A stretch of 64,000 bases of DNA from Pseudomonas sp. (GCF_017744435.1 NZ_JAGIBG010000006.1:91174-155173); one strand, 5' to 3'; numbered from the stretch's first letter, positions 27,000 through 35,534 are shown. The notes: generated from the sequence alone by a model not told the origin. Program-made: numbers and translations.

Positions 27000-27047
27000 A
27001 AACAGGGCTTGCCGAAACGGTTTTGGCTAGGCAGAATCCGCACCGTC

Positions 27048-27240
27048 CTAGGGGAGTAGTCTCCCGCGAGCGCCCTGCTCGCCCGGTACGCGTCAACATA
27101 CTTGGCCCACAGGCCATGGCGCGTGCGACCCAGCGACCTGCACAGACAGGTCCTCGGTTTGACAAGACCTATGACACGCACACCTTACCCGGGGCGGGAA
27201 GGCTGTACGTGTCATAGCCGTGTCGACCCGCCCCCGTAGG
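27048..27240 (+). promoter_or_regulatory. yybP-ykoY-type manganese riboswitch
   Basis: The 248-base gap before the GDT1-family gene has the yybP-ykoY hallmarks: GGGGAGTAG at 27051-27059, and TACGCGTCAACATACTTGG at about 27087-27105, which resembles the conserved L1/L3 metal-binding loops. Downstream a ten-base stem CTATGACACG (27169-27178) pairs with CGTGTCATAG (27208-27217). A competing pairing, GGGGCGGG (27191-27198) with CCCGCCCC (27227-27234), ends four bases before the ribosome site TAGGA. The two pairings exclude each other, so manganese could switch access to the start region. Exact boundaries are estimated. Confidence 0.85.
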
Positions 27241-27247
27241 AATCCTG

Positions 27248-27832
27248 ATGCTGGAATCTCTGTTGGTCCCCACCGCAATCGTTGCCTTGGCCGAAATCGG
27301 CGACAAGACGCAATTGCTCGCGCTCATCCTCGCCGCACGCTTCCGCAAACCTTGGCCGATCATCGCCGGCATCATTGCTGCCACCTTGGCCAACCATGCC
27401 GCGGCCGGTGCCGTGGGTGCCTGGGTCGGCAGCTTCTTCACCGAGTCGGTATTGCACTGGATTCTGGCCGCCAGCTTCACCGCCACTGCGCTGTGGACCC
27501 TGGTACCGGACAAGATGGACGATGACGAGAACCCGGCGCGCCGCTTCGGCCCGTTCCTGACCACGCTGATCGCCTTCTTCCTGGCCGAAATCGGTGACAA
27601 GACCCAGGTCGCCACGGTGATGCTGGCTGCCCAGTATCCACACCTGATCCTGGTCATCCTCGGAACGACCCTGGGCATGCTGATTGCCAACGTGCCGGTG
27701 GTGCTGGCGGGTAACTTCGCGGCGGAGAAACTGCCACTGACGCTGATCCGTCGCCTGGCAGCGACCGCGTTCTTCGTGCTGGCGATCGTGGCCGTGTACT
27801 CGGCGATGAAGACCAGTGGCTGGGTGGGCTGA
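27248..27832 (+). CDS. GDT1/UPF0016 family manganese exporter
   Basis: A 194-residue inner-membrane protein of about six helices arranged as two repeats. Each repeat carries the signature EIGDKTQ (residues 16-22 and 114-120) that forms the cation site in the GDT1/TMEM165/MneA family. Length and duplicated motif are typical. A yybP-ykoY element directly upstream points to manganese efflux, induced by high Mn2+. AGGA lies six bases before the ATG. Confidence 0.93.
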   Translation: MLESLLVPTAIVALAEIGDKTQLLALILAARFRKPWPIIAGIIAATLANHAAAGAVGAWVGSFFTESVLHWILAASFTATALWTLVPDKMDDDENPARRFGPFLTTLIAFFLAEIGDKTQVATVMLAAQYPHLILVILGTTLGMLIANVPVVLAGNFAAEKLPLTLIRRLAATAFFVLAIVAVYSAMKTSGWVG

Positions 27833-27842
27833 CCCGAGAAGC

Positions 27843-27862
27843 TGGGGCCGCTTTGCGGCCCC
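27843..27862. terminator. hairpin between exporter and M48 protease genes
   Basis: GGGGCCGC-TTT-GCGGCCCC lies between the convergent exporter and protease genes. It is a compact GC stem with little T-run on either side, so probably a modest bidirectional terminator. Confidence 0.6.
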
Positions 27863-27871
27863 CTATCGGTC

Positions 27872-28687
27872 TTACTGCTTCGCGGCTTCGTACAGCGGCA
27901 TCACCTTCGGAATCGCTGCCTGCAACGAGGCGATCCGGCTGCTGGACGCCGGGTGAGTGCTCATGAACTCGGGCGGTGCGCCTTCCGAAGCCTTGCTCAT
28001 CTTGTTCCACAAGGTGATCGCGGCATTCGGGTCATAACCGGCACGCGCCGACAGCTCCAGGCCAATCAGGTCGGCCTCGTTCTCGTTGGCGCGGCTGTTG
28101 GGCAGGGTCATGGAGTAGTTCACCACGGCGTCGGCCAATGCCATGCTGTCCTGGCCAAGGCCAAGCAATGCACCTGCGCCCTGGCGCGCCATCTCCACAC
28201 CGTAGGCCTTGGACATCGCTTCACGGCTGTGCTCACGCAAGGCGTGGGCGATTTCGTGGCCGACCACGGCGGCGATTTCCGCATCGGTGAGCTTGAGCTG
28301 ATCGATCAGCCCGGTGTACACGATGATCTTGCCGCCCGGCCCGCAGTTGGCATTGAGCTCGTCACTCTTGATGACGTTGACTTCCCAGTTCCATTGCGCC
28401 GCATCCGGGCGGAACTTGGGCGCCTGGGCGATCAACCGATTGGCGATGACCTGCACGCGCTTGGCATCGGCACTGGACTTGTCCAGCACGCCTTTGCTCG
28501 ACGCCTCGCCGAGGGTCTGCTGGTACGACTTGGCGTACATCTGGTTGACCTCATCGGTCGAGAGCATGCTGAACATGTACTGCTGGCGCTCGACGCCGAC
28601 AGCACCGCCACTGGTGGTATTCACCGCCTGGCAGCCGGCCAGCAGGATGCCAGCGCTCAACAGGCTGACGACAAAAGACTTACGCAT
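27872..28687 (-). CDS. M48 family metalloprotease, lipoprotein
   Basis: A 271-residue periplasmic lipoprotein protease. The signal peptide ends in the lipobox LLAGC, and the zinc motif HEIAHAL is followed by the distal Glu in NENEADLIGLELSARAGYD. There is no TPR extension, so it resembles LoiP/YcaL-type outer-membrane quality-control proteases rather than BepA. The ATG at 28687 has AGGGAG seven bases upstream; a TTG one codon earlier is not needed. Confidence 0.93.
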   Translation of the reverse strand: MRKSFVVSLLSAGILLAGCQAVNTTSGGAVGVERQQYMFSMLSTDEVNQMYAKSYQQTLGEASSKGVLDKSSADAKRVQVIANRLIAQAPKFRPDAAQWNWEVNVIKSDELNANCGPGGKIIVYTGLIDQLKLTDAEIAAVVGHEIAHALREHSREAMSKAYGVEMARQGAGALLGLGQDSMALADAVVNYSMTLPNSRANENEADLIGLELSARAGYDPNAAITLWNKMSKASEGAPPEFMSTHPASSSRIASLQAAIPKVMPLYEAAKQ

Positions 28688-28766
28688 CAAAACACTCCCT
28701 ATTTACATGCGCCGTATCCTAGGCTGAGTCGCCTGTAACCCGCCATAGCCGCAGAGAAGATTTTAC

Positions 28767-29387
28767 TCAAGCGGGGGTCAGGCACTCTGGCGCGTCCAGT
28801 TTCGGGTCATTGACGAAGTTTGCCAGGGCCCGCTCGCGCAGCGTCGCCGGCGGGCTGGCGAGCAACTCGTGCAAGCGCGGCAACGGTGTGTCCGGGTCCA
28901 GCCAGGCGGCCTGGCCGGCTTCGTCGAGAATCAGCGGCCGGCGCTGGTTCATCGCGGCCTGGGTCACCACTGCGCAGCTCAACCACACCTGGTCCTGCAC
29001 CGGGTAGGCCTCCCACACGGCGGCAAAATACAGCGAGGCGCCCTCCCCTGGCGTCAGCCAGTAAGGCCGTTTGCGCACCGTGCCGCGCCACTCGTAGAAG
29101 CCGTTGGCCGGCATCAGGCAACGGCGCAGGCGAAACGCTTCGCGGAACATCGGCTGCTCGGCCAAGGTCTCGGCCCGGGCATGGGCGGGGGTGCGCGAAA
29201 GGTCGGTGAGCCAGGCGGGGGTCAGCCCCCAGCGCGCCTTGGCCAGCTGCTGCTGGCCGTCGAGCTGGCGCTGGATCAGCACCGAAGCACCGGGCGAGAT
29301 ATTCCATTGGGCCGGCTGGCCGGCGGGAAAGCCCGGCAGACCGGCCAGCGCCTGGGGCCAGCGAAACAGGGCGTAACGTCCACACAT
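28767..29387 (-). CDS. SRAP (YedK/HMCES) family protein with altered active site
   Basis: A 206-residue SOS response-associated peptidase-like protein. This family caps abasic sites in single-stranded DNA through Cys2. Cys2 is present (MCGRYALF), as are the NGFYEWRG glutamate (Glu99) and PLILDEAGQAAWLDP. However, the usual asparagine of the NARAET motif is His69 (PAHARAET), and the usual histidine of the HxRMP motif is Asn147 (MNQRRPLIL). The two polar residues therefore appear reciprocally swapped. Thiazolidine chemistry may be kept, altered or lost. It is followed by a DUF2007 gene. Confidence 0.88.
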   Translation of the reverse strand: MCGRYALFRWPQALAGLPGFPAGQPAQWNISPGASVLIQRQLDGQQQLAKARWGLTPAWLTDLSRTPAHARAETLAEQPMFREAFRLRRCLMPANGFYEWRGTVRKRPYWLTPGEGASLYFAAVWEAYPVQDQVWLSCAVVTQAAMNQRRPLILDEAGQAAWLDPDTPLPRLHELLASPPATLRERALANFVNDPKLDAPECLTPA

Positions 29388-29402
29388 GGGTGATTTCAGA
29401 AC

Positions 29403-29663
29403 CTAGCAGATCAAGGTACCGGGAAGACTCTCCGGCTCGTCGCCGACCAGCGGCTGGGCGCCATTGTACGCATCGATCAGTTGCCGTGCGTATTCGGCCT
29501 GTTGGTCGGGCACCGCAAGCCCGAGCAGCCCCTGCAACGGCAACTCACCGGCAGCGCCGATCAGGTCGCGGCCGACCAGATGCACTTCGATGCCCTCGCT
29601 GGCGAGCATGCCCACCAGCATTTCGGCCTCGAGCAGGTTTTCCGGTTCGTAGATCCGCCGCAT
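29403..29663 (-). CDS. DUF2007 domain-containing small protein
   Basis: An 86-residue cytosolic protein with the DUF2007 ferredoxin-like core: MRRIYEPENLLEAEMLVGML, then EGIEVHLVGRDL and LAVPDQQAEYARQLI. Its start overlaps the stop of the CPXCG gene upstream (TGATG), so the two form a coupled pair that is common in Pseudomonas. The domain is described as a putative signal-transducing fold; no biochemical role is known. Confidence 0.85.
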   Translation of the reverse strand: MRRIYEPENLLEAEMLVGMLASEGIEVHLVGRDLIGAAGELPLQGLLGLAVPDQQAEYARQLIDAYNGAQPLVGDEPESLPGTLIC

Positions 29664-29845
29664 CAGTCGTTCTCACCGTAGACATCCAGCATCCATTCGT
29701 CGCCATGAACCTGCAGCACGAAGCGGATAGGCTTGCAGCACACCTGGCAGTCCTCGATGTACTCCTGATCCCCCCCGGACAGGTCCACTGTCGTTTCGAC
29801 TTCCTCGCCACAATAAGGGCAATCATAGAACGCTTGTTCGAGCAT
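29663..29845 (-). CDS. CPXCG motif-containing cysteine-rich protein
   Basis: A 60-residue protein with DCPYCGEEVETTVD and DCQVCCKPIRFV, giving two CxxC pairs that should bind one zinc ion as a small zinc ribbon. It matches the proteobacterial CPXCG cysteine-rich family of unknown function. It is translationally coupled to the DUF2007 gene downstream and divergent to the acyltransferase gene. Confidence 0.87.
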   Translation of the reverse strand: MLEQAFYDCPYCGEEVETTVDLSGGDQEYIEDCQVCCKPIRFVLQVHGDEWMLDVYGEND

Positions 29846-29870
29846 CGCGGCCTCCGGGGTGACTTGTGCG

Positions 29871-29876
29871 TATAAT
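29871..29876 (+). promoter_or_regulatory. -10 box candidate for the acyltransferase gene
   Basis: TATAAT lies about 95 bases before the acyltransferase ATG in the short divergent gap. No good -35 is found at 16-18 bases, so the assignment is tentative. Confidence 0.35.
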
Positions 29877-29971
29877 TGCCGGTCTGTTTACAGGGCTTGC
29901 GTGTGCCCGAGCCGTTTTTCGGGCCCCACCCCTTACCTTATTACCCTAGCCGTTTCCAACAAGAGAGCATG

Positions 29972-31138
29972 ATGGGCGAATTCGATGCCATCCGACCGTA
30001 CGACGATGCTGAGGTCCCTGCCGTTCTGGCACGCCTGCTCAGCGACCCGGCATTCCTCGATATCCTCACCCACTTCAAATTCCCGCGCGCGGCCGGCGCC
30101 CTGGGCTGGCTGCTCAAGCCGCTGATCGCCCGGCGCCTGCGCAAGGAGTTTGCCGGTGTCACCTGCGTGTCGACCCTGCAGGACAAAGTCGAGTACTACG
30201 TCGACCAGACCATCGAACGTGCCACCGACGGCGTCACCTACTCCGGCGTCGAACAGCTCAAGTCGGGCACTGCCTATCTGTTCCTGGCCAACCACCGCGA
30301 CATCGTCATGGACCCGGCCTTCGTCAACTACGCGGTGTACCACGCCGGCCTGCCGACACCGCGCATCGCCATCGGCGACAACTTGCTGCAGAAGCCGTTC
30401 GTCAGCGACATGATGCGCCTGAACAAGAGCTTCATCGTGCACCGCTCGATCAGCGGCCGCCGCGAAAAGCTCGCGGCCTACCAGTTGCTCTCGGCCTACA
30501 TCAACCACTCGATCCGCAATGACGGCGCGTCGATCTGGATCGCCCAGGCCGAAGGCCGCGCCAAGGACGGTGATGACCGTACCGATTCAGCGATCCTCAA
30601 GATGTTCCACATGAGCCGCAAGGACGAGCCGTTCGGCGCGGTAATCCAGAGCCTGAACCTGATCCCGGTGTCGATCAGCTACGAATACGACCCCTGCGAC
30701 CAGGCCAAGGCTCGCGAGCTGTACATCCGCGCCACCACCGGCACCTACAAGAAGGCACCGGGCGAAGACGACAACAGCATCGCCAAGGGCATCACCGGCT
30801 ACAAAGGCCGGGTGCACATCCACTTCGCCCCGCCGGTAACCGAGTACTACGAGGACACCAAGCAGCTGGCACAGGAAACCGACCGACAGATCCTCGGCGG
30901 CTACCGCCTGTTCCCGGTGCATTACCTGGCCTATGCGATGTGGGGTGAGAAGGACGAGGCACTGCAGGTGCCGAGCGCCGAGAAGGTGTTCCCGGCCGAA
31001 GAGCTGGCCCAGGCCAGGGAAGAATGGCAGCGACGCCTGGACGCCTGCCCCGAGGAGCAGCGGCCGTACCTGGTGTTGCAGTACGCGACGCCGGTGCGCA
31101 ACCAGTATCAGGTCAAGCAGCAGGCGCCGGTCGCCTGA
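29972..31138 (+). CDS. 1-acyl-sn-glycerol-3-phosphate acyltransferase-like protein
   Basis: A 388-residue PlsC-fold acyltransferase. The acyl-transfer motif is FLANHRDIVMD (HX4D), followed by a basic pocket near NKSFIVHRSISGRRE and a third motif around SIWIAQAEGRAKDGD. It is longer than PlsC (about 250 residues), with extra N- and C-terminal parts, and the substrate may be lysophosphatidate or another lysolipid. AAGAGAG precedes two adjacent ATGs (29969, 29972); the second has better spacing. Confidence 0.85.
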   Translation: MGEFDAIRPYDDAEVPAVLARLLSDPAFLDILTHFKFPRAAGALGWLLKPLIARRLRKEFAGVTCVSTLQDKVEYYVDQTIERATDGVTYSGVEQLKSGTAYLFLANHRDIVMDPAFVNYAVYHAGLPTPRIAIGDNLLQKPFVSDMMRLNKSFIVHRSISGRREKLAAYQLLSAYINHSIRNDGASIWIAQAEGRAKDGDDRTDSAILKMFHMSRKDEPFGAVIQSLNLIPVSISYEYDPCDQAKARELYIRATTGTYKKAPGEDDNSIAKGITGYKGRVHIHFAPPVTEYYEDTKQLAQETDRQILGGYRLFPVHYLAYAMWGEKDEALQVPSAEKVFPAEELAQAREEWQRRLDACPEEQRPYLVLQYATPVRNQYQVKQQAPVA

Positions 31139-31147
31139 TCAATCCGC

Positions 31148-31173
31148 TTGGGGCCGCACAATGCGGCCCCAAG
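31148..31173. terminator. bidirectional hairpin after the acyltransferase gene
   Basis: CTTGGGGCCGCA and TGCGGCCCCAAG form twelve-base perfect arms with a short loop between convergent genes. The T-run is weak, but position and stability fit a terminator. Confidence 0.7.
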
Positions 31174-31177
31174 CGTT

Positions 31178-31438
31178 TCAGATCCAGGTGCTGAACCAGG
31201 ACAGCAGCAAGGCCATGGCCAGGCAGGAAAAGCCGAGGATGTAGTAGTAGCGCGGCACGCGCTGGTCGAAGGCATCCACCGGCCCCTCTTCCACTGCCAG
31301 GCTCTCACGGCTGGTCACCTCACGCCGCCGCGCACTCTGCAGCAGCAACCCGCCTGGGCAGGTCAGCAACAGCGCCAGCAGATTGATCAGCTTGGTAGGG
31401 TGGGCGGAAAGAAAGCCCCAGAGCACTTGCAACGACAT
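31178..31438 (-). CDS. small inner-membrane protein of unknown function
   Basis: An 86-residue protein with two hydrophobic segments: about 13-33 (TKLINLLALLLTCPGGLLL) and about 66-84 (YYILGFSCLAMALLLSWFS). An Arg/Glu-rich loop of about 30 residues separates them. The ATG at 31438 is preceded by GAGG at suitable spacing. I do not recognise a family. It stands alone between convergent and divergent neighbours. Confidence 0.72.
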   Translation of the reverse strand: MSLQVLWGFLSAHPTKLINLLALLLTCPGGLLLQSARRREVTSRESLAVEEGPVDAFDQRVPRYYYILGFSCLAMALLLSWFSTWI

Positions 31439-31598
31439 CACGCAACCTCGGTCATAGCCACAGCGAAGCCCGGCATTCTACCGGAGTCCGCCCCGCCCGC
31501 CCGGTCTTGGCGACAAAGTGTCACTTGATTTCATCTGTCACATGCTCGTCATCAGGGCAGGCCACTCTATCGGCCTTTTCCCGTACCGGAGCTTGTTG

Positions 31599-31805
31599 AT
31601 GCTGCACGCCGAAAACCAGGACCGTCTCTATCTCGTGGCTCAGAGCGATGAGCAGCAGGCGTTGATCGATGGTTTTGCCATCAATGTCCAGGACCGCCAG
31701 TGGCTGGTGTACTGCGCGCTGGGTGGGCATGTGCACGAGGACCTGCCCGAGGTGGATGCAAGCACCGGCGTCAGTTTGCTGGATTTCCACATAGAAGCCG
31801 CTTGA
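31599..31805 (+). CDS. hypothetical protein (68 aa)
   Basis: A small acidic cytosolic protein of 68 residues beginning MLHAENQDRLYLVAQSDEQQ. GGAG eight bases upstream of the ATG at 31599 decides the start, and the reading frame upstream of it looks non-coding. There is no membrane segment or known domain. It lies just before a REP pair and the convergent yajG gene. Confidence 0.65.
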   Translation: MLHAENQDRLYLVAQSDEQQALIDGFAINVQDRQWLVYCALGGHVHEDLPEVDASTGVSLLDFHIEAA

Positions 31806-31812
31806 ACCTGTT

Positions 31813-31923
31813 CCGGCCTCTTCGCGGCGGTTCGGCGCTCCGATAAACCCGCTCCCACAGGTAAGGCGCTGTACTTGTGGGTAGTGAAATCACTGTGGGA
31901 GCGGGTTTACCCGCGAAGAGGAC
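31813..31923. repeat. inverted REP pair (P. putida type)
   Basis: Two REP elements face each other. The left (31813-31861) is a variant with an insertion in the loop region (GCGGCGGTTCGGCGCTCCG before ATAAACCCGCTCC). The right (31892-31923) is the standard GAGCGGGTTTACCCGCGAAGAGG core. They sit between convergent genes, the usual place for REPs in this group. Confidence 0.9.
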
Positions 31924-31935
31924 GGTGCAGACAAC

Positions 31936-31973
31936 AAAAAACCCTCTACCTGGCGCTCAGGTAGCGGGTTTTT
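31936..31973. terminator. terminator between the 68-aa gene and yajG
   Basis: AAAAAACCC and GGGTTTTT flank CTACCTG-GCGCT-CAGGTAG. A and T runs on both sides make it a bidirectional intrinsic terminator just after the REP pair. Confidence 0.88.
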
Positions 31974-31990
31974 CGCTTGCAGCGTGAGAC

Positions 31991-32575
31991 TTACTCGCCC
32001 AGCACCTGACCGATGGTCGGGTCCTTGAACAGGCGGGTCAGCGCGTCGCTCAGCACATCGCCCACCAGCTGGGTGTTGGTGTCCTGGTTCGGCGCCATGC
32101 CGAAACGCTGGTCCAGCGAAGCACCGTAGCGGCCGCTGTAGCGGCGGCTGGCATTCTGCACATCGGCACGGAAGGTGGCGCCGATAGTGGCTTCGGTCAC
32201 GTACAGGTTGTCTTTCGGCGACTGGTACTTCAGTTCAGCCAGGGTCACGGTCAGCTGCGGCGCGTTGTAGGCGTTCGGCGTCGGGGTGAAGCCGAGCAGG
32301 CGCACGGCGGCTTCGGCCTGGGCCTGCAGCTTGGGCACGACATCATTGCCACTGACGCTGATGGTGCTGGTTTCAGGGTACATGCCACCCCGGGTGCCCA
32401 GGGACTGCGAGGCACGCCCATCGACCACCTTGACCACCACCGGCTGGCCGTGACCAACCGGTGCGAGCTGAGCCTTGAGCGTGGGTTGCGGGCTGAGTTG
32501 TTGCGGGCTGTGGGCACAACCGACCAGGCTGAGACTGGCCACGGCAATCAAACCGAACAACAGACGTTGCAACAT
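31991..32575 (-). CDS. yajG: YajG family lipoprotein
   Basis: A 194-residue lipoprotein with a signal peptide ending in the lipobox LVGC-A. The mature part matches the YajG family: VVVKVVDGRASQSLGTRGG, TPTPNAYNAPQLTVTLAEL and the terminal DPTIGQVLGE. The family is uncharacterised; in enterobacteria it sits near ampG, but not here. GGAG lies eight bases before the ATG. Confidence 0.88.
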   Translation of the reverse strand: MLQRLLFGLIAVASLSLVGCAHSPQQLSPQPTLKAQLAPVGHGQPVVVKVVDGRASQSLGTRGGMYPETSTISVSGNDVVPKLQAQAEAAVRLLGFTPTPNAYNAPQLTVTLAELKYQSPKDNLYVTEATIGATFRADVQNASRRYSGRYGASLDQRFGMAPNQDTNTQLVGDVLSDALTRLFKDPTIGQVLGE

Positions 32576-32720
32576 GCGCGTTTCTCCAGAAAATACGGCA
32601 AAGGCCCACAGTATACCCAGCCAGGTACGGACCAGTCATCGGTCCGGCCCGCTTGTCACAATCGTTTCATGGCTGCGGCCTTATCCTTGCGCCAAGCCCA
32701 AACGCACAGGACGCACCGCC

Positions 32721-32954
32721 ATGGCTTCGCTCTGGACACTGCTCTGCCAACGCCCGCGCCACAATGCCTACGCCCGCCTCGACGGCGAAGGCAAATGCCT
32801 GGCCTTCAAGCAATGCAGCCAGGTTCCCAGCGGTAGCGGATGGGTGCAGATCGGCGAAATCCAGCTGGCCTGGCTGGGCCGTGAACTGCCCGCCGAAGCC
32901 CGGGTTTGCGCCCGCGCAAGCCGCCGTTGGCACCAGCGCATCCTCGCGGCCTGA
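32721..32954 (+). CDS. hypothetical protein (77 aa)
   Basis: A small basic protein of 77 residues (MASLWTLLCQRPRHNAYARL...) with no membrane segment. AGGA lies about nine bases before the ATG at 32721, and codon use has the GC3 bias of neighbouring genes, which supports it. A longer reading frame from 32475 runs through the yajG promoter and is not credible. I recognise no domain. Confidence 0.65.
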   Translation: MASLWTLLCQRPRHNAYARLDGEGKCLAFKQCSQVPSGSGWVQIGEIQLAWLGRELPAEARVCARASRRWHQRILAA

Positions 32955-33558
32955 CAAACGCTGCAATAAAAACCACGAATTACGACCTTTCTGCCCGCGA
33001 CATCGTTATAATCTCCCCCCGATTATAAGGACGTCTCCTGATCGGGCCCCGCATTTGCCGATTGACCCCGGCACCTTCACCCGCTTCGCCCACAGAGAGC
33101 CTTCCACTCAGGTCTTGCATCGGCTGTCGTGCCTGCTTTTCCGGCCCTTCGCACTGCATGAACCTGTGGGTTGCCATCGCGCAGTCCCCTTTTGAGGTTC
33201 ACGTCTCCAAAAGAGCGTGAAAAAACGGTTTTCACTACTTCACAAGAGTGTGGCGAGCAAATGAACAGTCTGGCATGTGCAAAAGCGGCAGATGTGTCCC
33301 GAACAGCCCTGAACAGGCGGCTTATGCATTCATCTCGGATGAGTGCCTGAGGTCGTTCCATAGCGCACGCACGACACCTTGACCATAAGTCGAATTGCCG
33401 CACCCGTGGCAATCAGGGTTCAATATCGCAACCCAAAGACTGATTGGCGGTGTCCGCGGAAGTGGCAAGAACTGCGAAGAGTCGGACATGGCGATCCTGG
33501 CAACCCCAGTGGTCCTATGCTGTCAATTAGGTAGCTGTAGATTGTGGAGACGCGTTAA
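32955..33558 (+). promoter_or_regulatory. long mqo upstream region
   Basis: About 600 bases separate the 77-aa gene from mqo. The region has lower GC than its flanks and no supported reading frame. An inverted repeat TTATAATC (33006-33013)/GATTATAA (33021-33028) lies near its left end; the TATAAT inside it may be a -10 box. A GGAG ribosome site precedes mqo at 33545-33548. The length suggests a long untranslated leader or an unannotated small RNA. Confidence 0.5.
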
Positions 33559-35064
33559 ATGGCGCAGAACGAATCGGTTGATGTGGTACTGGTAGGCGCG
33601 GGCATCATGAGTGCCACCCTGGCCGTACTGCTCAAGGAGCTTGACCCGACCCTGAAGCTTGAGGTCGTCGAGGCAATGGACTCCGGAGCCGCGGAAAGCT
33701 CCAACCCCTGGAACAACGCAGGCACCGGCCACGCCGGCCTGTGCGAGCTGAACTACACGCCCCAGGCCGCCGATGGCAGCATCGACATCAAGAAGGCCGT
33801 GCACATCAACACCCAGTTCGAGGTCTCGCGCCAGTTCTGGGCTTACCTGAGCAAGAAGAGCACCTTCGGCTCGGCACGTGCATTCATCAACCCGGTCCCG
33901 CACCTGAGCTACGTCGAAGGTGACAAGGGTGTGTCCTTCCTCAAGAAGCGCTTCGAGCTGCTCAAGCAGCACCACGCCTTCGCCGAGATGGAATACACCG
34001 AAGACAAGGCCGTGATGAAGGAGTGGATGCCGCTGATGATGCCAGGCCGCCCGGCCGACCAGCACATCGCCGCCACCCGCGTGGCCAAAGGCACCGACGT
34101 CAACTTCGGGGCACTGACCAACAAGCTGCTCAAGGTGCTGGGCGACAGCGCGGACGCGCAGGTCAAGTACAGCAAGAAAGTCGTCGGCCTGCGCCGTAAC
34201 GGCAGCGGCTGGACCGTGAGCATCAAGGACGTCAACAGCGGCGGTGCCCGCGAAGTCGACGCCCGCTTCGTGTTCCTCGGCGCTGGCGGCGCGGCGCTGC
34301 CGCTGCTGCAACTGTCCGGCATCCCGGAAAGCAAAGGCTTCGGCGGCTTCCCGGTGAGCGGCCAGTGGCTGCGTTGCGACAACCCGGAAATCGTCAAGCA
34401 GCACCAGGCCAAGGTGTACAGCCAGGCGGCGGTCGGCGCACCGCCGATGTCGGTACCGCACCTGGACACCCGTGTGGTGGACGGCAAGACTTCGCTGCTG
34501 TTCGGCCCCTACGCCGGTTTCACCACCAAGTTCCTCAAGCACGGCTCGTTGATGGACCTGCCGCTGTCGGTGCGCATGGGCAACATCGGCCCGATGCTGG
34601 CTGTGGCCCGTGACAACATGGACCTGACCAAGTACCTGGTCAGCGAAGTGATGCAGTCGATGGAACAGCGCCTGGAGTCCCTGCGCCGCTTCTACCCACA
34701 GGCCAAAGCCGAAGACTGGCGCCTGGAAGTGGCTGGTCAACGCGTGCAGATCATCAAGAAGGACCCGAAGAAAGGCGGCATCCTGCAGTTCGGTACCGAG
34801 CTGGTCTCGGCACAGGACGGCAGCCTGGCGGCATTGCTCGGCGCTTCGCCGGGTGCTTCGGTGACCGTGTCGATCATGCTCGAGCTGATCGAGCGCTGCT
34901 TCCCCGAGCAGGCCAAAGGTGCCTGGGCTGCCAAGCTCAAGGAAATCTTCCCGGCCCGCGAAAAGGCCCTGGCCGCCGATGCAGCGCTGTACCACAAGAT
35001 CAGTGCCGACAACGATGTGGCGCTGGAACTGGTGGAAGACAGCCCGGCCAAGCATTACGCCTAA
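33559..35064 (+). CDS. mqo: malate:quinone oxidoreductase
   Basis: A 501-residue FAD enzyme oxidising malate to oxaloacetate with electron transfer to quinone at the inner membrane face. This is the main malate-oxidising step in Pseudomonas. The FAD loop [17 protein letters not shown], the [20 protein letters not shown] signature and the C-terminal [19 protein letters not shown] fit the family. The start has GGAG ten bases upstream. The gene order mqo, PA4642-type gene, hpt, upp, uraA matches P. aeruginosa. Confidence 0.97.
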   Translation: MAQNESVDVVLVGAGIMSATLAVLLKELDPTLKLEVVEAMDSGAAESSNPWNNAGTGHAGLCELNYTPQAADGSIDIKKAVHINTQFEVSRQFWAYLSKKSTFGSARAFINPVPHLSYVEGDKGVSFLKKRFELLKQHHAFAEMEYTEDKAVMKEWMPLMMPGRPADQHIAATRVAKGTDVNFGALTNKLLKVLGDSADAQVKYSKKVVGLRRNGSGWTVSIKDVNSGGAREVDARFVFLGAGGAALPLLQLSGIPESKGFGGFPVSGQWLRCDNPEIVKQHQAKVYSQAAVGAPPMSVPHLDTRVVDGKTSLLFGPYAGFTTKFLKHGSLMDLPLSVRMGNIGPMLAVARDNMDLTKYLVSEVMQSMEQRLESLRRFYPQAKAEDWRLEVAGQRVQIIKKDPKKGGILQFGTELVSAQDGSLAALLGASPGASVTVSIMLELIERCFPEQAKGAWAAKLKEIFPAREKALAADAALYHKISADNDVALELVEDSPAKHYA

Positions 35065-35077
35065 ACCGGCCTGAAAC

Positions 35078-35105
35078 GAAAAAACGCCCCTCGGGGCGTT
35101 TTTTT
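35078..35105 (+). terminator. mqo terminator
   Basis: AACGCCCC-TC-GGGGCGTT followed by a long T-run, with an A-run before it. A canonical intrinsic terminator. Confidence 0.95.
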
Positions 35106-35131
35106 GTGCCTGGAATCTCTGTCAGCCTGGT

Positions 35132-35229
35132 CCGGCCCTTTCGCGGGTAAACCCGCTCCCACAGAGACCGCGCTGTTCTCAAGGGCAGCGCAATCCCTGT
35201 GGGAGCGGGTTTACCCGCGAAAGGGCCGG
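35132..35229. repeat. inverted REP pair
   Basis: Two REPs in opposite orientation carry CGCGGGTAAACCCGCTCCCAC and its complement, separated by about 30 bases. This copy has GGCCCTTTCGCGGG instead of GGCCTCTTCGCGGG, symmetrically in both halves. It sits between convergent mqo and the PA4642-type gene. Confidence 0.92.
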
Positions 35230-35243
35230 CACAGGCTTACCGA

Positions 35244-35534
35244 TCAGCCGCGGGCCTTGGCGATGATCTCGACGTACTCCGGCGCGTTGCGCTGGTCGGC
35301 GATCACTTCGACGAAGGTCTTGCCGTGCTCGTCCTTGCCATCCAGGTCCAGGCCAGCCTCGACGAAGAAACCCACGAAGCGCTCGAAGTCATCGACACGC
35401 AGGCCGCGGTAGCCTTTGATCAGCTTGTGGTGCGAAGGCGAGGTCACGCCATCGGCCGGCTCAAACTGGAGGAACGACTTGATGTAGTCGTCGCTGATTT
35501 CGTCACCAATCACCTGCTTCTTGTCTTTGCGCAT
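35244..35534 (-). CDS. PA4642-family conserved protein
   Basis: A 96-residue acidic cytosolic protein starting MRKDKKQVIGDEISDDYIK with a conserved LIKGYRGLRVDDFERFVGFF. It corresponds to P. aeruginosa PA4642 by sequence memory and position after mqo. GGAG lies seven bases before the ATG at 35534. The function is unknown. It is the last gene of an hpt, cupin, periplasmic protein, PA4642-type series on the minus strand. Confidence 0.85.
   Translation of the reverse strand: MRKDKKQVIGDEISDDYIKSFLQFEPADGVTSPSHHKLIKGYRGLRVDDFERFVGFFVEAGLDLDGKDEHGKTFVEVIADQRNAPEYVEIIAKARG

Noticed and set aside
35132..35229. Possible CRISPR or transposon ends at the repeated CGCGGGTAAACCCGC motifs
   Set aside because: The copies are single or paired, dispersed, palindromic and intergenic between genes; they are REP elements, with no spacers or cas genes.
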